A stretch of 16,476 bases of DNA from Muribaculaceae bacterium (GCA_009775365.1 VSPM01000061.1:1-16476); one strand, 5' to 3'. Counted from the stretch's first letter, positions 6,672-14,477 are shown. Notes: generated by a model not told the origin, from the letters alone. Program-made: numbers and translations.

Positions 6672-8125
6672 AATTCAGCCACCTTTTTAAGAACTAATGC
6701 AAGATGCTTCCAGAATTTGTCTACTGTAGGGATCAGGAGCTGCTCGTCGGGCGAGTGTACGCCGGTCATTGTCGGGCCGAAGCTCACCATGTCGAGTTCA
6801 GGATATTTGGAAAGGAAGAGGCCGCACTCCAAACCTGCATGGATAGCCTTGATGGCCGGTTTAACGGCAAAGAGCTCCTCATATGCGTCGGCAGAAATTT
6901 TCATGATGGCCGACTCCATGTTGGGGGCCCAGCCGGGATAGCCGTCAGAATGGCTCACACTTGCGCCTGCAAGCTGGAAATGAGCCTCCACCTGGCCGGC
7001 AATGTCGTTTTTGCGAGATTCTACCGACGAACGCTGCGACGTAGTAACCTTGATTTTGTCATCACCCTCCATCTTGACGGCTGCAAGGTTGGTGGATGTC
7101 TCCACAAGGTTTTCAAGGTCACGGCTCATAGAGACAACTCCGTGAGGCGCTGAATAAAGCGCACGGATGAGCGACAGAGATGTGGCAGAGTCTATGCAGT
7201 ATTCAGGACGCTCCACGCTCTCTATCTTCAACTCTACACAGGGCTCCACACCCTTATATTCGTTTTTGATGTCTTTTGAATACACCTTAAGGAATTCTTC
7301 CACCTTCTCGCGATGGTCATTGTGAACACCAAATACCGACTCTGCCTCTCTCGGGATGGCATTTCTGAGATTGCCTCCCTTGAATGAGCTCACCTCGATG
7401 TCCCATTTTTGTGAACACTCCCAGATGAAGCGTGCCACAATCTTGTTTGCATTGGCTCTGCCGAGATGTATGTCGCCGCCGCTGTGGCCGCCGAGAAGTC
7501 CGCTCACGCTCATCTTGAAATAGCTGAAGTTCTCAGGCGAGAAGCTTCTGTTGTAATGGAACACGGCAGTTGTGTCGATGCCGCCGGCACAGCCTACAAA
7601 TATCTCGCCGTCATCTTCCGAGTCAAGATTCACAAGGATTTTGCCGCTAATCATGTCTTCTCCGAGATTCTGAGCCCCTTCAAGGCCGATTTCCTCGTTG
7701 ATTGTGAAAAGGGCCTCCACCGTGCCATGCTCAAGAGAATCGTCAATCATCACTGCAAGCGCAGCCGCCATGCCGATGCCATTGTCAGCCCCGAGTGTGG
7801 TGCCCTTAGCTTTCACCCATTCGCCATCGATATAGGTGCGTATTGGATCCTTAAGGAAGTCATGCTCCACATCCCCGTTTTTCTCAGCCACCATGTCCAT
7901 ATGTGCCTGAAGTATTACTGTCGGGGCGCTCTCATTACCCTTTGTGGCCGGCTTTGACATCACCACATTCCCAACCTTGTCTGTCTTTGCGGCGATTCCG
8001 TGCTTCTTGGCAAATTCAAGAAGATACTCTCTAATCTGCTCCTCATGACATGAAGGGCGGGGCACTTTTGTGATCTCATCAAAGCACTGCCATATCAAGG
8101 CAGGCTTAAGGTCTTTAACTTCCAT
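6668..8125 (-). CDS. pepD: Aminoacyl-histidine dipeptidase, M20C family (paralog 2)
   Basis: This is a 485-aa cytosolic zinc dipeptidase and the first gene of the operon. All M20C residues are present at the same numbers as in the paralog: H75 and D77 (AHMDMVAE), D114 (TTLGADNG), E144/E145 (TINEEIG), D168 (LVNLDSEDDG) and H457 (GVHSPDEQ). By eye, the two proteins share well over half of their residues in the first 180 positions, including the opening WQCFDEITKVPRP. The lid domain shows GLLGGHSGGDIHLGRANANK. The gene is preceded by a strong promoter at 8225-8255 and ends in a TGA that overlaps the muramidase ATG. Two complete paralogs in one operon suggest divided dipeptide specificity rather than decay. 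Confidence 0.95.
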   Translation of the reverse strand: MEVKDLKPALIWQCFDEITKVPRPSCHEEQIREYLLEFAKKHGIAAKTDKVGNVVMSKPATKGNESAPTVILQAHMDMVAEKNGDVEHDFLKDPIRTYIDGEWVKAKGTTLGADNGIGMAAALAVMIDDSLEHGTVEALFTINEEIGLEGAQNLGEDMISGKILVNLDSEDDGEIFVGCAGGIDTTAVFHYNRSFSPENFSYFKMSVSGLLGGHSGGDIHLGRANANKIVARFIWECSQKWDIEVSSFKGGNLRNAIPREAESVFGVHNDHREKVEEFLKVYSKDIKNEYKGVEPCVELKIESVERPEYCIDSATSLSLIRALYSAPHGVVSMSRDLENLVETSTNLAAVKMEGDDKIKVTTSQRSSVESRKNDIAGQVEAHFQLAGASVSHSDGYPGWAPNMESAIMKISADAYEELFAVKPAIKAIHAGLECGLFLSKYPELDMVSFGPTMTGVHSPDEQLLIPTVDKFWKHLALVLKKVAEL

Positions 8126-8224
8126 TCTATTTCTGTTTTTTATGGTTATTGATTTAGTCTGAACATATGATTGCTAACCGGCGGGCCGGAACATGCCCCG
8201 AAGGCTTTGCCATCATTCAATTCC

Positions 8225-8255
8225 CAAAAGTACATAAAATTTTCATGCCGTCAAA
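8225..8255 (-). promoter_or_regulatory. Promoter of the pepD-muramidase-pepD operon
   Basis: On the minus strand TTTG (8255-8252), then 19 bases, then TACTTTTG (8232-8225), an exact TTTG-N19-TAnnTTTG match. The predicted start near 8218 gives a leader of about 93 nt before the pepD ATG at 8125. No Shine-Dalgarno sequence is evident. Confidence 0.75.
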
Positions 8256-8401
8256 AGATCAGCCAATTTTAATTCAAAAATTCAATCTCATTTGCCACGT
8301 TTTTAGGGGCGAATTTAATGCAGATTATCTCTGTCGGCACAACATAGAGCATCTCAAAAACCGCAAAACCGCCAAAATCCGCGCATTTCTCATTCGTGAT
8401 T

Positions 8402-8432
8402 TTTTAATTTACTGATTTTTTTTGTAATTTTG
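8402..8432 (+). promoter_or_regulatory. Promoter of the small membrane protein / OmpH-like operon
   Basis: TAATTTTG at 8425-8432 is an exact TAnnTTTG box. About 19-20 bases upstream is a TTTT run rather than TTTG. Transcription would start near 8439, leaving a leader of about 59 nt before the GTG at 8498. Confidence 0.6.
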
Positions 8433-8497
8433 CGCGATTAATTCAAACGGCACACAAGCTCAGACGAGAGCCATCGTGTTAAAATATATTTAAAATA

Positions 8498-8674
8498 GTG
8501 AAATTAACTCTATTAGTGCTATTCTTTTGTGGGATTGCATTACTTTTGCTCTCCGTTAGAGTAATTTTTTCTCGAAGCCACTCGTTTCTGTCAGGTCACG
8601 CCTGCCATGGGGTAAAGCCCCGGAGGCAGCCTTCAGCAGACATGGCAAAGAATAAAAACATTGAACAACAATAA
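8498..8674 (+). CDS. Small single-pass membrane protein, GTG start
   Basis: This is a 58-codon frame beginning GTG (KLTLLVLFFCGIALLLLSVR), with one strong N-terminal membrane segment of about residues 3-20. A basic, His/Cys-containing tail follows (SRSHSFLSGHACHGVKPRR) and then a polar end (KNKNIEQQ). No ATG is available in frame upstream before the TAA at 8480, so GTG is the best start. The frame ends 15 bp before the OmpH-like gene and lies just downstream of a promoter, which fits a two-gene operon. From memory, short proteins with an N-terminal helix followed by a basic G-x-F-x-x-x-H patch occur widely in Bacteroidales with no known function; I am moderately sure this is one. The tail most likely lies in the cytoplasm, given its positive charge. 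Confidence 0.7.
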   Translation: MKLTLLVLFFCGIALLLLSVRVIFSRSHSFLSGHACHGVKPRRQPSADMAKNKNIEQQ

Positions 8675-8689
8675 CATTTATCAATAATA

Positions 8690-9295
8690 ATGAAAAAAAA
8701 TCTTCTCAGAGTTTCGGCAATGTCTTTTGCCCTCTGCATATGCTTCGGTCTCGCCTCTTGCGGTTCTGACGCCCAGAAGGGAGCTCCCGCCGCCAAGGCC
8801 GCGTCTACCCCAGCTAAAAGCGCCGACGCCCTCCCGAACTACCGCTATGTAGACCTCGACACTGTTCTCAGCAAGTATAACCTCGCCAAAGACTACAACG
8901 AGGAGATGCTGCGCATGCAGACAAACATGGAGAGCGAAGTTAAACGCCATGAGAACTCCATCCAGTCGTTTGCTTCTTCAATGCAGAAAAAAATGCAGAA
9001 CAACGGCTACCTCTCGGAGGAGTCATACAAGGCTGACCAGGACAAAATCAACAACATGCAGGCCAACGCCCAACGCTCTGTGGCAACTTTGCAAAGCAAT
9101 TTTGAAAACGCTGCCATGACCGCCCAGAAAACAGTGAACGACTCGATCGAGGCCTTCATAAAAGATTATAATGCAAAGAAAGGCTACGACGCCATCCTGT
9201 TTAAAGCCGCAACTCTTTATATCAATCCCGATCTCGACATCACTTCAGAGGTTGTAGAAGGTCTCAACGCCCGCTACAACAAAGTAAAGAAATAA
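8690..9295 (+). CDS. OmpH/Skp-like periplasmic lipoprotein
   Basis: This is a 201-aa protein with a type II signal peptide (MKKNLLRVSAMSFAL...), lipobox GLASC and lipidated Cys at residue 24. After an Ala/Lys/Pro-rich linker comes the OmpH/Skp-type opening strand (YRYVDLDTVLSKYNLAKDY). It leads into a long Gln/Asn/Met-rich coiled coil (about residues 75-160) and a returning C-terminal strand (GYDAILFKAATLYINPDLDITSEVV). Skp-family proteins are trimeric chaperones that hold unfolded outer-membrane proteins. A lipid anchor is not part of the classical soluble Skp but is compatible with Bacteroidota OmpH relatives, so a chaperone role is inferred from the family. The gene lies 15 bp after the small membrane-protein gene and ends at a strong terminator. 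Confidence 0.88.
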   Translation: MKKNLLRVSAMSFALCICFGLASCGSDAQKGAPAAKAASTPAKSADALPNYRYVDLDTVLSKYNLAKDYNEEMLRMQTNMESEVKRHENSIQSFASSMQKKMQNNGYLSEESYKADQDKINNMQANAQRSVATLQSNFENAAMTAQKTVNDSIEAFIKDYNAKKGYDAILFKAATLYINPDLDITSEVVEGLNARYNKVKK

Positions 9296-9311
9296 GCTCT
9301 TCTCCCCTATT

Positions 9312-9348
9312 AAAAGGCCGGGTCTTAAAAAAGATTCGGCCTTTTTTT
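9312..9348 (+). terminator. Terminator of the OmpH-like operon
   Basis: AAAAGGCCG (9312-9320) pairs with CGGCCTTTT. The inner GGTCTT/AAGATT continues the stem, including two G-T pairs, around an AAAA loop. The stem is followed by a run of seven T (9342-9348). It lies 17 bp past the stop codon. Confidence 0.9.
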
Positions 9349-9379
9349 CAACTCTAAACCCTCTCCGGGCGTTACTACA

Positions 9380-9411
9380 TTTGTAGATTGCAGAAGTTCT
9401 GATTAACTTTG
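9380..9411 (+). promoter_or_regulatory. Promoter of hflX and the DUF4954 gene
   Basis: TTTG at 9380-9383, 20 bases, then TAACTTTG at 9404-9411 exactly matches the Bacteroidota pattern. Transcription would begin near 9418. The leader of about 80 nt contains a hairpin at 9436-9460 (CGGGAA/TTCCCG with an inner GCG/CGC). Confidence 0.75.
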
Positions 9412-9497
9412 CGCATGATTCTCTTCTTACCCCCACGGGAATGGCGCAACGCTTTTCCCGATAATCAGGCTTGACTCCACATTTCAAAACCCTGGCA

Positions 9498-10739
9498 ATG
9501 ATTGAAGACAATATTATAAACAAAGAGGCTAACGAGCGTACTGTGCTCGTAGGGCTTGTCACACTCCGACAGAGCGAGGCGAAAGTGAAGGAATATCTCG
9601 ACGAACTCGATTTCCTTGCACGCACCGCAGGGGCTGAACCGGAGAAACGGTTCATACAAAAATTGGAATATCCCAACCCGCGCACTTATGTCGGGAAAGG
9701 GAAACTTGAGGAAATACATGCATATATTGAAGAAAACGAAATAGGCCTCGTGATTTTCGACGACGATCTCTCGCCTAAGCAGGTGGCAAACATCGAGCGC
9801 GAGCTGAAAGTGAAGATTCTTGACCGCACAAGCCTGATTCTCGACATATTCGCAAAACGTGCGCAGACTGCCACAGCACGCACGCAAGTGGAACTCGCGC
9901 AATATCAGTATCTGCTTCCAAGGCTCACAAGAATGTGGACCCACCTCGAACGCCAGCGCGGCGGCATCGGCATGAGGGGCCCGGGCGAAACACAGATTGA
10001 AACCGACCGGCGAATAATTCTCGACAAAATATCTCGCCTGAAAGAGGAATTGCGCCACATCGACCGGCAAAAATCAATTCAACGCAAGAACAGAGGCAAG
10101 CTCACAAGAATTGCCCTCGTGGGATATACAAATGTCGGAAAGTCTACGCTCATGAATCTTCTGAGCAAAAGCGAAGTTTTTGCCGAAAACAAACTCTTCG
10201 CCACTCTCGACACAACCGTGAGGAAAGTAATCATCGACAACCTCCCCTTCCTGCTCACCGACACAGTGGGCTTCATAAGGAAACTACCAACCCACCTTGT
10301 TGACTCTTTTAAATCAACCCTCGACGAGGTAAGAGAGGCCGACATCCTCGTGCATGTCGTCGACATTTCACACCCCGGTTTTGAGGAGCAGATTGAAGTG
10401 GTAAACAAAACTCTTCAGGAAGTTTGCGGGTCTGCGGCAAAACCGGTGATCATGGTTTTTAATAAAATAGATGCCTTCTCCTACACACCTAAAGCCCCCG
10501 ATGACCTCACACCCTCAACAAGGGAAAACATCTCGCTCGACGAATTCCGACAGACCTGGATGGCACGAATGGAAAATAACTGCGTGTTCATTTCTGCCAA
10601 AAAGCGTATAAACATCGATGCTCTGAAAGACCTTCTCTATCAGAAAGCGAAAGAGATTCACTCCGAGAGATTCCCCTACAATGACTTTCTCTTCCAAAAA
10701 TATGATGAAGACTATGACTCCGAACCTACAGAACACTGA
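9498..10739 (+). CDS. hflX: GTPase HflX
   Basis: This is a 413-aa Obg/HflX-class GTPase that binds the 50S subunit. In other bacteria it splits or rescues stalled ribosomes, especially under stress. The start is set at the ATG at 9498 (MIEDNIINKEANERTVLVGL). An upstream in-frame TTG at 9471 would add nine residues not needed by the family. The N-terminal HflX domain (about residues 10-190) shows PRTYVGKGKLEE and the conserved loop RGGIGMRGPGETQIETDRR (154-172). The G domain follows, with P-loop GYTNVGKST (209-217), G3 DTVGFI (255-260), G4 NKID (322-325) and G5 SAKKR (366-370). All catalytic motifs are intact. It has its own promoter, and its 3' end overlaps the start of the DUF4954 gene, suggesting co-expression. 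Confidence 0.97.
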   Translation: MIEDNIINKEANERTVLVGLVTLRQSEAKVKEYLDELDFLARTAGAEPEKRFIQKLEYPNPRTYVGKGKLEEIHAYIEENEIGLVIFDDDLSPKQVANIERELKVKILDRTSLILDIFAKRAQTATARTQVELAQYQYLLPRLTRMWTHLERQRGGIGMRGPGETQIETDRRIILDKISRLKEELRHIDRQKSIQRKNRGKLTRIALVGYTNVGKSTLMNLLSKSEVFAENKLFATLDTTVRKVIIDNLPFLLTDTVGFIRKLPTHLVDSFKSTLDEVREADILVHVVDISHPGFEEQIEVVNKTLQEVCGSAAKPVIMVFNKIDAFSYTPKAPDDLTPSTRENISLDEFRQTWMARMENNCVFISAKKRINIDALKDLLYQKAKEIHSERFPYNDFLFQKYDEDYDSEPTEH

Positions 10740-12423
10740 CAACCGCCATGCATCTCAACCGCAAGTGAGGCTTAAGTGGTGGCAAGTGGCTCAACTCGAA
10801 AAGCAGGGATGCTCAGCCGACAGCTGGGACAGCGTCACCGTGTCTCCCCTTCTTGACCTTCGCAACATCAGGAATGTGCATTTCGGGGACAACGTGTCGG
10901 TCGGAAGCGGCGTAGTCATCAGGAATGTGCCTGGAGGAATAAGGAACTGCTTCATTGGCGACAACGCCATCATAGAAAATGTGGCCCGGATAGAATTCGA
11001 GCCTGAGGCGGCATGTGGCGTAGGAATATCAATATGCGCTCTCGACGAGACCGGCTCACGCCCTGTGAGGGCGTATCCCGGACTTTCTGCACAGGTGGCC
11101 ACGCTGATGGCACGCGAGCCAAAATGGCTCGAACATAACCTGCTGCCGGGATTCCAGGATTTTCTCGACTCAAAAAGCGTGCCGGCGGGAATCGGAGAGA
11201 GAGCTGTTGTCCGCGACTGCGGACGAATCCTGAACGTAAGCATAGGGCCTGAAGTGACAATCGAGGGAGCCCGGTCGCTGATGAACGGAGCTGTAATCAA
11301 CAACGCGGCCCCCGGCAAATGCTTTGCCTACGTCGGAAGCGGAGTAGACGCTGACAACTTCATAATCGAAGACGGCAAAGTGTCGTCAGGATGCATAATC
11401 AGAAACTGCTACATCGGACAGGGAGCCGAACTGGAGAAAGGGTTCACTGCTCACGACTCTCTGTTTTTCGCAAATTGCTCTTTCGAGAATGGAGAAGCCT
11501 GCGCAGTGCTTGCAGGGCCATACACCGTGAGCATGCACAAAGGCACACTCCTCATAGGGTGCCAGACCGCATTTATGAACGCCGGGTCGTCTACAAACCA
11601 GAGCAACCATATGTATAAGCTTGGCCCTGTGCATTGGGGTGTGCTCGAACGCGGAGTAAAGACCTCGTCAGGAGCCTACATTATGTTTGGCGCCAAAATC
11701 GGAGCATTCACCATGATTATGGGCGCCCACAAAACTCATCCAGACTCATCGTCATTCCCGTTCTCTTATCTTTTCGGCGACGAGCGAGGGGCAACCGTGG
11801 TGGTGCCGGGGGCAATGCTCAGATCATGCGGGCTTATGAGAGATGAAAAGAAATGGCCTACGCGCGACCGACGCATGCGCCGCCGTCTTCCGCTTCACGA
11901 CCGCATATCTTTTAATGTGCTCAACCCTTTCACCGTCGACAGTATGCTGAAAGCCATTGACACAATCACCGAACTTCTCGCGCATCCTGCCGACGACGAC
12001 CTGTTCGTGCGCCACAAAGGAATGAAGTTCACACGCGCGGCCCTTGAAAGGGCGAAAACTCTTTACACAGCCGCAATCTTCAAATATCTCTCTTTGGTGC
12101 TCCCCGACAGCATCATCCCTGATTCCGACGGCGCAGAGGCCGGAACCTGGGTAGATGTGGGGGGGCAGATAATGCCCAGGGCCACACTTGACCTTGCGCT
12201 CGCGTCTGAAAGCATTGATGATGCGGAAAGAATTTTCACCGAAGCCTATGAGCAATATGGCGAAGAGGAAATCCGCTGGATAGGAAGAAGATTCGGAGAG
12301 TGGTGGAGAACACACCAGAACAGGATCCACATGGGGGCGGAACAATTCGACGCAATGGTCGAAGATGACCGCGATGAGTATCTTGACAACCTCGCAAAAG
12401 AGACTCGGATGCTGTCGCTTTAA
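10714..12423 (+). CDS. DUF4954-type left-handed beta-helix protein
   Basis: This protein of about 569 aa resembles the DUF4954 family, a Bacteroidota protein with hexapeptide (left-handed beta-helix) repeats. It opens LKWWQVAQLEKQGCSADSW, then runs of short Gly/Val/Ile/Asn repeats (VHFGDNVSVGSGVVIRNV, CFIGDNAIIENV, later CIIRNCYIGQGAEL). A highly specific core follows at about 291-354 (STNQSNHMYKLGPVHWG, GAYIMFGAKIG, MGAHKTHPDSSSFPFSYLFG), then a Lys/Arg-rich helical C-terminus. Sugar-nucleotide acyl- or nucleotidyltransferases share this fold, but no substrate is known and none should be assumed. In-frame ATGs at 10681, 10702, 10705 and 10714 all overlap the hflX end. I chose 10714 as the shortest overlap still leaving the conserved N-terminus. 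Confidence 0.88.
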   Translation: MTPNLQNTDNRHASQPQVRLKWWQVAQLEKQGCSADSWDSVTVSPLLDLRNIRNVHFGDNVSVGSGVVIRNVPGGIRNCFIGDNAIIENVARIEFEPEAACGVGISICALDETGSRPVRAYPGLSAQVATLMAREPKWLEHNLLPGFQDFLDSKSVPAGIGERAVVRDCGRILNVSIGPEVTIEGARSLMNGAVINNAAPGKCFAYVGSGVDADNFIIEDGKVSSGCIIRNCYIGQGAELEKGFTAHDSLFFANCSFENGEACAVLAGPYTVSMHKGTLLIGCQTAFMNAGSSTNQSNHMYKLGPVHWGVLERGVKTSSGAYIMFGAKIGAFTMIMGAHKTHPDSSSFPFSYLFGDERGATVVVPGAMLRSCGLMRDEKKWPTRDRRMRRRLPLHDRISFNVLNPFTVDSMLKAIDTITELLAHPADDDLFVRHKGMKFTRAALERAKTLYTAAIFKYLSLVLPDSIIPDSDGAEAGTWVDVGGQIMPRATLDLALASESIDDAERIFTEAYEQYGEEEIRWIGRRFGEWWRTHQNRIHMGAEQFDAMVEDDRDEYLDNLAKETRMLSL

Positions 12424-12465
12424 GCAAAATTAACCACTCCACAGGCATATAATCACTGAATAATG

Positions 12466-12504
12466 GTCGGCAATTACGTTTTTTTCGTTATTGCCGACAT
12501 TTTA
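12466..12504 (+). terminator. Terminator of the hflX-DUF4954 transcript
   Basis: GTCGGCAAT (12466-12474) pairs perfectly with ATTGCCGAC (12490-12498), with three more inner pairs and a T7 loop. ATTTTATTT follows. The trailing T-rich stretch runs straight into the -33 box of the rpsA promoter. Confidence 0.8.
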
Positions 12505-12536
12505 TTTGCAGATTATGAAAAAATTAACTACCTTTG
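12505..12536 (+). promoter_or_regulatory. rpsA promoter
   Basis: TTTG at 12505-12508, 20 bases, then TACCTTTG at 12529-12536 is an exact match to the Bacteroidota pattern. Transcription would start near 12542, so the mRNA would begin with the hairpin at 12542-12567. The leader is about 60 nt and ends in an A/T-rich stretch (TATTAACTTTTA) before the ATG, with no Shine-Dalgarno sequence. Confidence 0.8.
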
Positions 12537-12541
12537 CGCCG

Positions 12542-12567
12542 CTCGTAAGGGAGATCTTTCCTGCGAG
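12542..12567 (+). promoter_or_regulatory. 5'-terminal hairpin in the rpsA leader
   Basis: CTCGT pairs with GCGAG (one G-U) and, after a bulged A, AGGGA pairs with TTCCT (one G-U) around a GATCT loop. The stem begins at the predicted first nucleotide of the rpsA transcript. It could protect the mRNA 5' end or be a binding site for S1 feedback control. The pairing is seen directly; either role is inference. Confidence 0.45.
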
Positions 12568-12601
12568 GTAGAGAATTAACAACCATATTTATTAACTTTT
12601 A

Positions 12602-14389
12602 ATGACTGAATCTAAAGTTCAAACCCCGATTGAAGATTTCGATTGGGATGCCTATGCAAACGGCGAAACTGCTGGTTCGAAGAGCCGCGAGGAGCTTGTA
12701 AACACCTACGACGAGTCTCTTAAGACAGCAAAAGACAATGAAGTGGTGACCGGCGTAGTTAAATCCATCTCAAAACGTGAAGTTCGTGTCGACATCGGCA
12801 TGAAGTCAGACGCCATCATCCCTGTATCTGAATTCCGCTACAACCCCGACCTCAAGGTTGGCGACGAAGTAGAGGTATTCATCGAGGCTCTCGAAGACAA
12901 GAACGGCCAGCTTCGCCTTTCTCACAAGAAAGCTTGCCAGACCCGCAGCTGGGATCGTGTCAACCAGGCTCTCGAAAACGACGAGATCATCAAAGGATAT
13001 GTTAAATCGCGCACCAAAGGCGGCATGATTGTCGACGTGTTCGGCATCGAGGCATTCCTCCCCGGCTCACAGATCGATGTGCGTCCTATCCGCGACTACG
13101 ATGTGTTCGTCGACAAGACTATGGAATTCAAGGTTGTAAAAATCAACCAGGAATATAAAAACGTTGTCGTTTCACACAAAGCCCTCATCGAGGCAGAGCT
13201 CGAGGCTCAGAAGCGTGAAATCATTTCTAAGCTCGAAAAAGGCCAGGTGCTCGAAGGCAAAGTCAAGAACATCACTCCTTACGGCGTGTTTGTTGACCTT
13301 GGCGGCGTAGACGGCCTCGTTCACATCACTGACCTTTCCTGGGGCCGCGTTTCCGATCCCCGCGAAGTGGTTGAGCTCGACCAGGACATCAAAGTCGTTA
13401 TCCTCGACTTCGACAACGAGAAGAAGCGCATCGCTCTCGGCGTTAAGCAGCTCCTTCCCCATCCCTGGGATGCTCTTGACCAGACAATCAAAGTGGGCGA
13501 CCACATCAAGGGCCGCGTAGTCGTTATGGCTGACTACGGTGCATTCGTTGAGGTTCAGCCCGGTGTTGAAGGTCTCATCCACGTTTCAGAAATGTCTTGG
13601 AGCCAGCACCTCCGCAGCGCTCAGGACTTCCTCAAGGTTGGCGACGAGGTTGAAGCAGTTGTCCTCACTCTCGACCGCGAAGACCGCAAGATGAGCCTTG
13701 GCATCAAGCAGCTCAAGAACGACCCCTGGGAGAACATCGAAGAGAAGTATGCTATCGGCTCTCGCCACACTGCAAAAGTTCGCAATTTCACAAACTTCGG
13801 CGTGTTTGTTGAAATCGAGGAAGGCGTTGACGGCCTCATCCACATTTCTGACCTCTCTTGGACCAAGAAGATCAAACACCCCTCTGAGTTCACTCAGGTG
13901 GGCAACGACATCGAGGTTCAGGTGCTCGAAATCGACAAGGAGAACCGTCGTCTCTCTCTCGGCCACAAGCAGCTCGAAGAGAATCCTTGGGATGTGTTTG
14001 AGACAATCTTCACTGTTGGCTCAATCCACGAAGGAACTATAACTGAGGTGATGGACAAAGGCGCAGTTATCGCCCTCGAATATGGCGTGGAAGGCTTCGC
14101 CACTCCCAAACACCTTGTGAAAGAAGACGGCTCTCAGGCTAAGCTTGACGAGAAGCTCAACTTCAAGGTAATCGAGTTTAACAAAGACAGCAAGCGCATC
14201 ATCCTTTCTCACAGCCGCATAGCTGAAGACGCCAACAAGGCTGAGACTCGCGCTCAGCGCCCTGTGGCCAAGAAGCCCCGCCGCGAGGAAGAAGCTGTGG
14301 CAACTCCGGCAATCGAGAAAACTACTCTCGGCGACCTCGGAGCTCTTCAGGCTCTCAAAGAGCAGATGCAGAAAGAGGAACGCAAATAA
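12602..14389 (+). CDS. rpsA: 30S ribosomal protein S1
   Basis: This is a 595-aa protein with six S1 OB-fold domains, at about residues 46-110, 127-193, 214-283, 299-369, 386-456 and 473-537. S1 brings mRNA to the 30S subunit. The middle domains carry the best RNA-binding signatures (YGVFVDLGGVDGLVHITDLSW, YGAFVEVQPGVEGLIHVSEMSW, FGVFVEIEEGVDGLIHISDLSW). The first two and the last are more divergent, as usual for S1. The C-terminal tail is charged (AKKPRREEE) and ends in a short helix (LGDLGALQALKEQM). Codon use is strongly biased to C-ending codons (for example CTC, ATC, GGC), as in highly expressed genes. It has its own promoter and terminator, so it is probably transcribed alone. Confidence 0.98.
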   Translation: MTESKVQTPIEDFDWDAYANGETAGSKSREELVNTYDESLKTAKDNEVVTGVVKSISKREVRVDIGMKSDAIIPVSEFRYNPDLKVGDEVEVFIEALEDKNGQLRLSHKKACQTRSWDRVNQALENDEIIKGYVKSRTKGGMIVDVFGIEAFLPGSQIDVRPIRDYDVFVDKTMEFKVVKINQEYKNVVVSHKALIEAELEAQKREIISKLEKGQVLEGKVKNITPYGVFVDLGGVDGLVHITDLSWGRVSDPREVVELDQDIKVVILDFDNEKKRIALGVKQLLPHPWDALDQTIKVGDHIKGRVVVMADYGAFVEVQPGVEGLIHVSEMSWSQHLRSAQDFLKVGDEVEAVVLTLDREDRKMSLGIKQLKNDPWENIEEKYAIGSRHTAKVRNFTNFGVFVEIEEGVDGLIHISDLSWTKKIKHPSEFTQVGNDIEVQVLEIDKENRRLSLGHKQLEENPWDVFETIFTVGSIHEGTITEVMDKGAVIALEYGVEGFATPKHLVKEDGSQAKLDEKLNFKVIEFNKDSKRIILSHSRIAEDANKAETRAQRPVAKKPRREEEAVATPAIEKTTLGDLGALQALKEQMQKEERK

Positions 14390-14439
14390 TTTGCTTCCCA
14401 TACAATGTGATTTAGTGAGTTAAACTCTACTATATTATT

Positions 14440-14476
14440 AAAAAATGGAAAAACTTCGCTTTTTCCATTTTTTTTT
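14440..14476 (+). terminator. rpsA terminator
   Basis: A perfect 14-bp stem (14440-14453 with 14460-14473; core ATGGAAAAA / TTTTTCCAT) has the loop CTTCGC and is followed by further T residues to 14476. It lies 50 bp past the rpsA stop. The stem is A/T-rich but long. Confidence 0.85.
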
Positions 14477-14477
14477 G

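Larger units (their letters stand above)
8126..8497. other. Divergent intergenic region between the two strand blocks
   Basis: This 372-bp region holds the leftward pepD promoter (8225-8255) and the rightward promoter (8402-8432). Between them is A/T-rich sequence with no gene seen on either strand. No DnaA-box cluster was found, so the strand switch here is not taken as a replication origin. Confidence 0.6.

Noticed and set aside
5937..6941. 334-codon frame on the plus strand opposite the muramidase gene
   Set aside because: His/Arg/Cys-rich shadow translation of two genes with intact catalytic motifs on the other strand.
8126..8497. Replication origin at the strand switch
   Set aside because: Genes diverge here, but there is no DnaA-box cluster, no dnaA/dnaN or gidA neighbour, and the region is explained by two outward promoters.
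9471..9497. TTG start giving HflX nine extra residues
   Set aside because: The ATG at 9498 gives a normal family N-terminus; the extension has no support.
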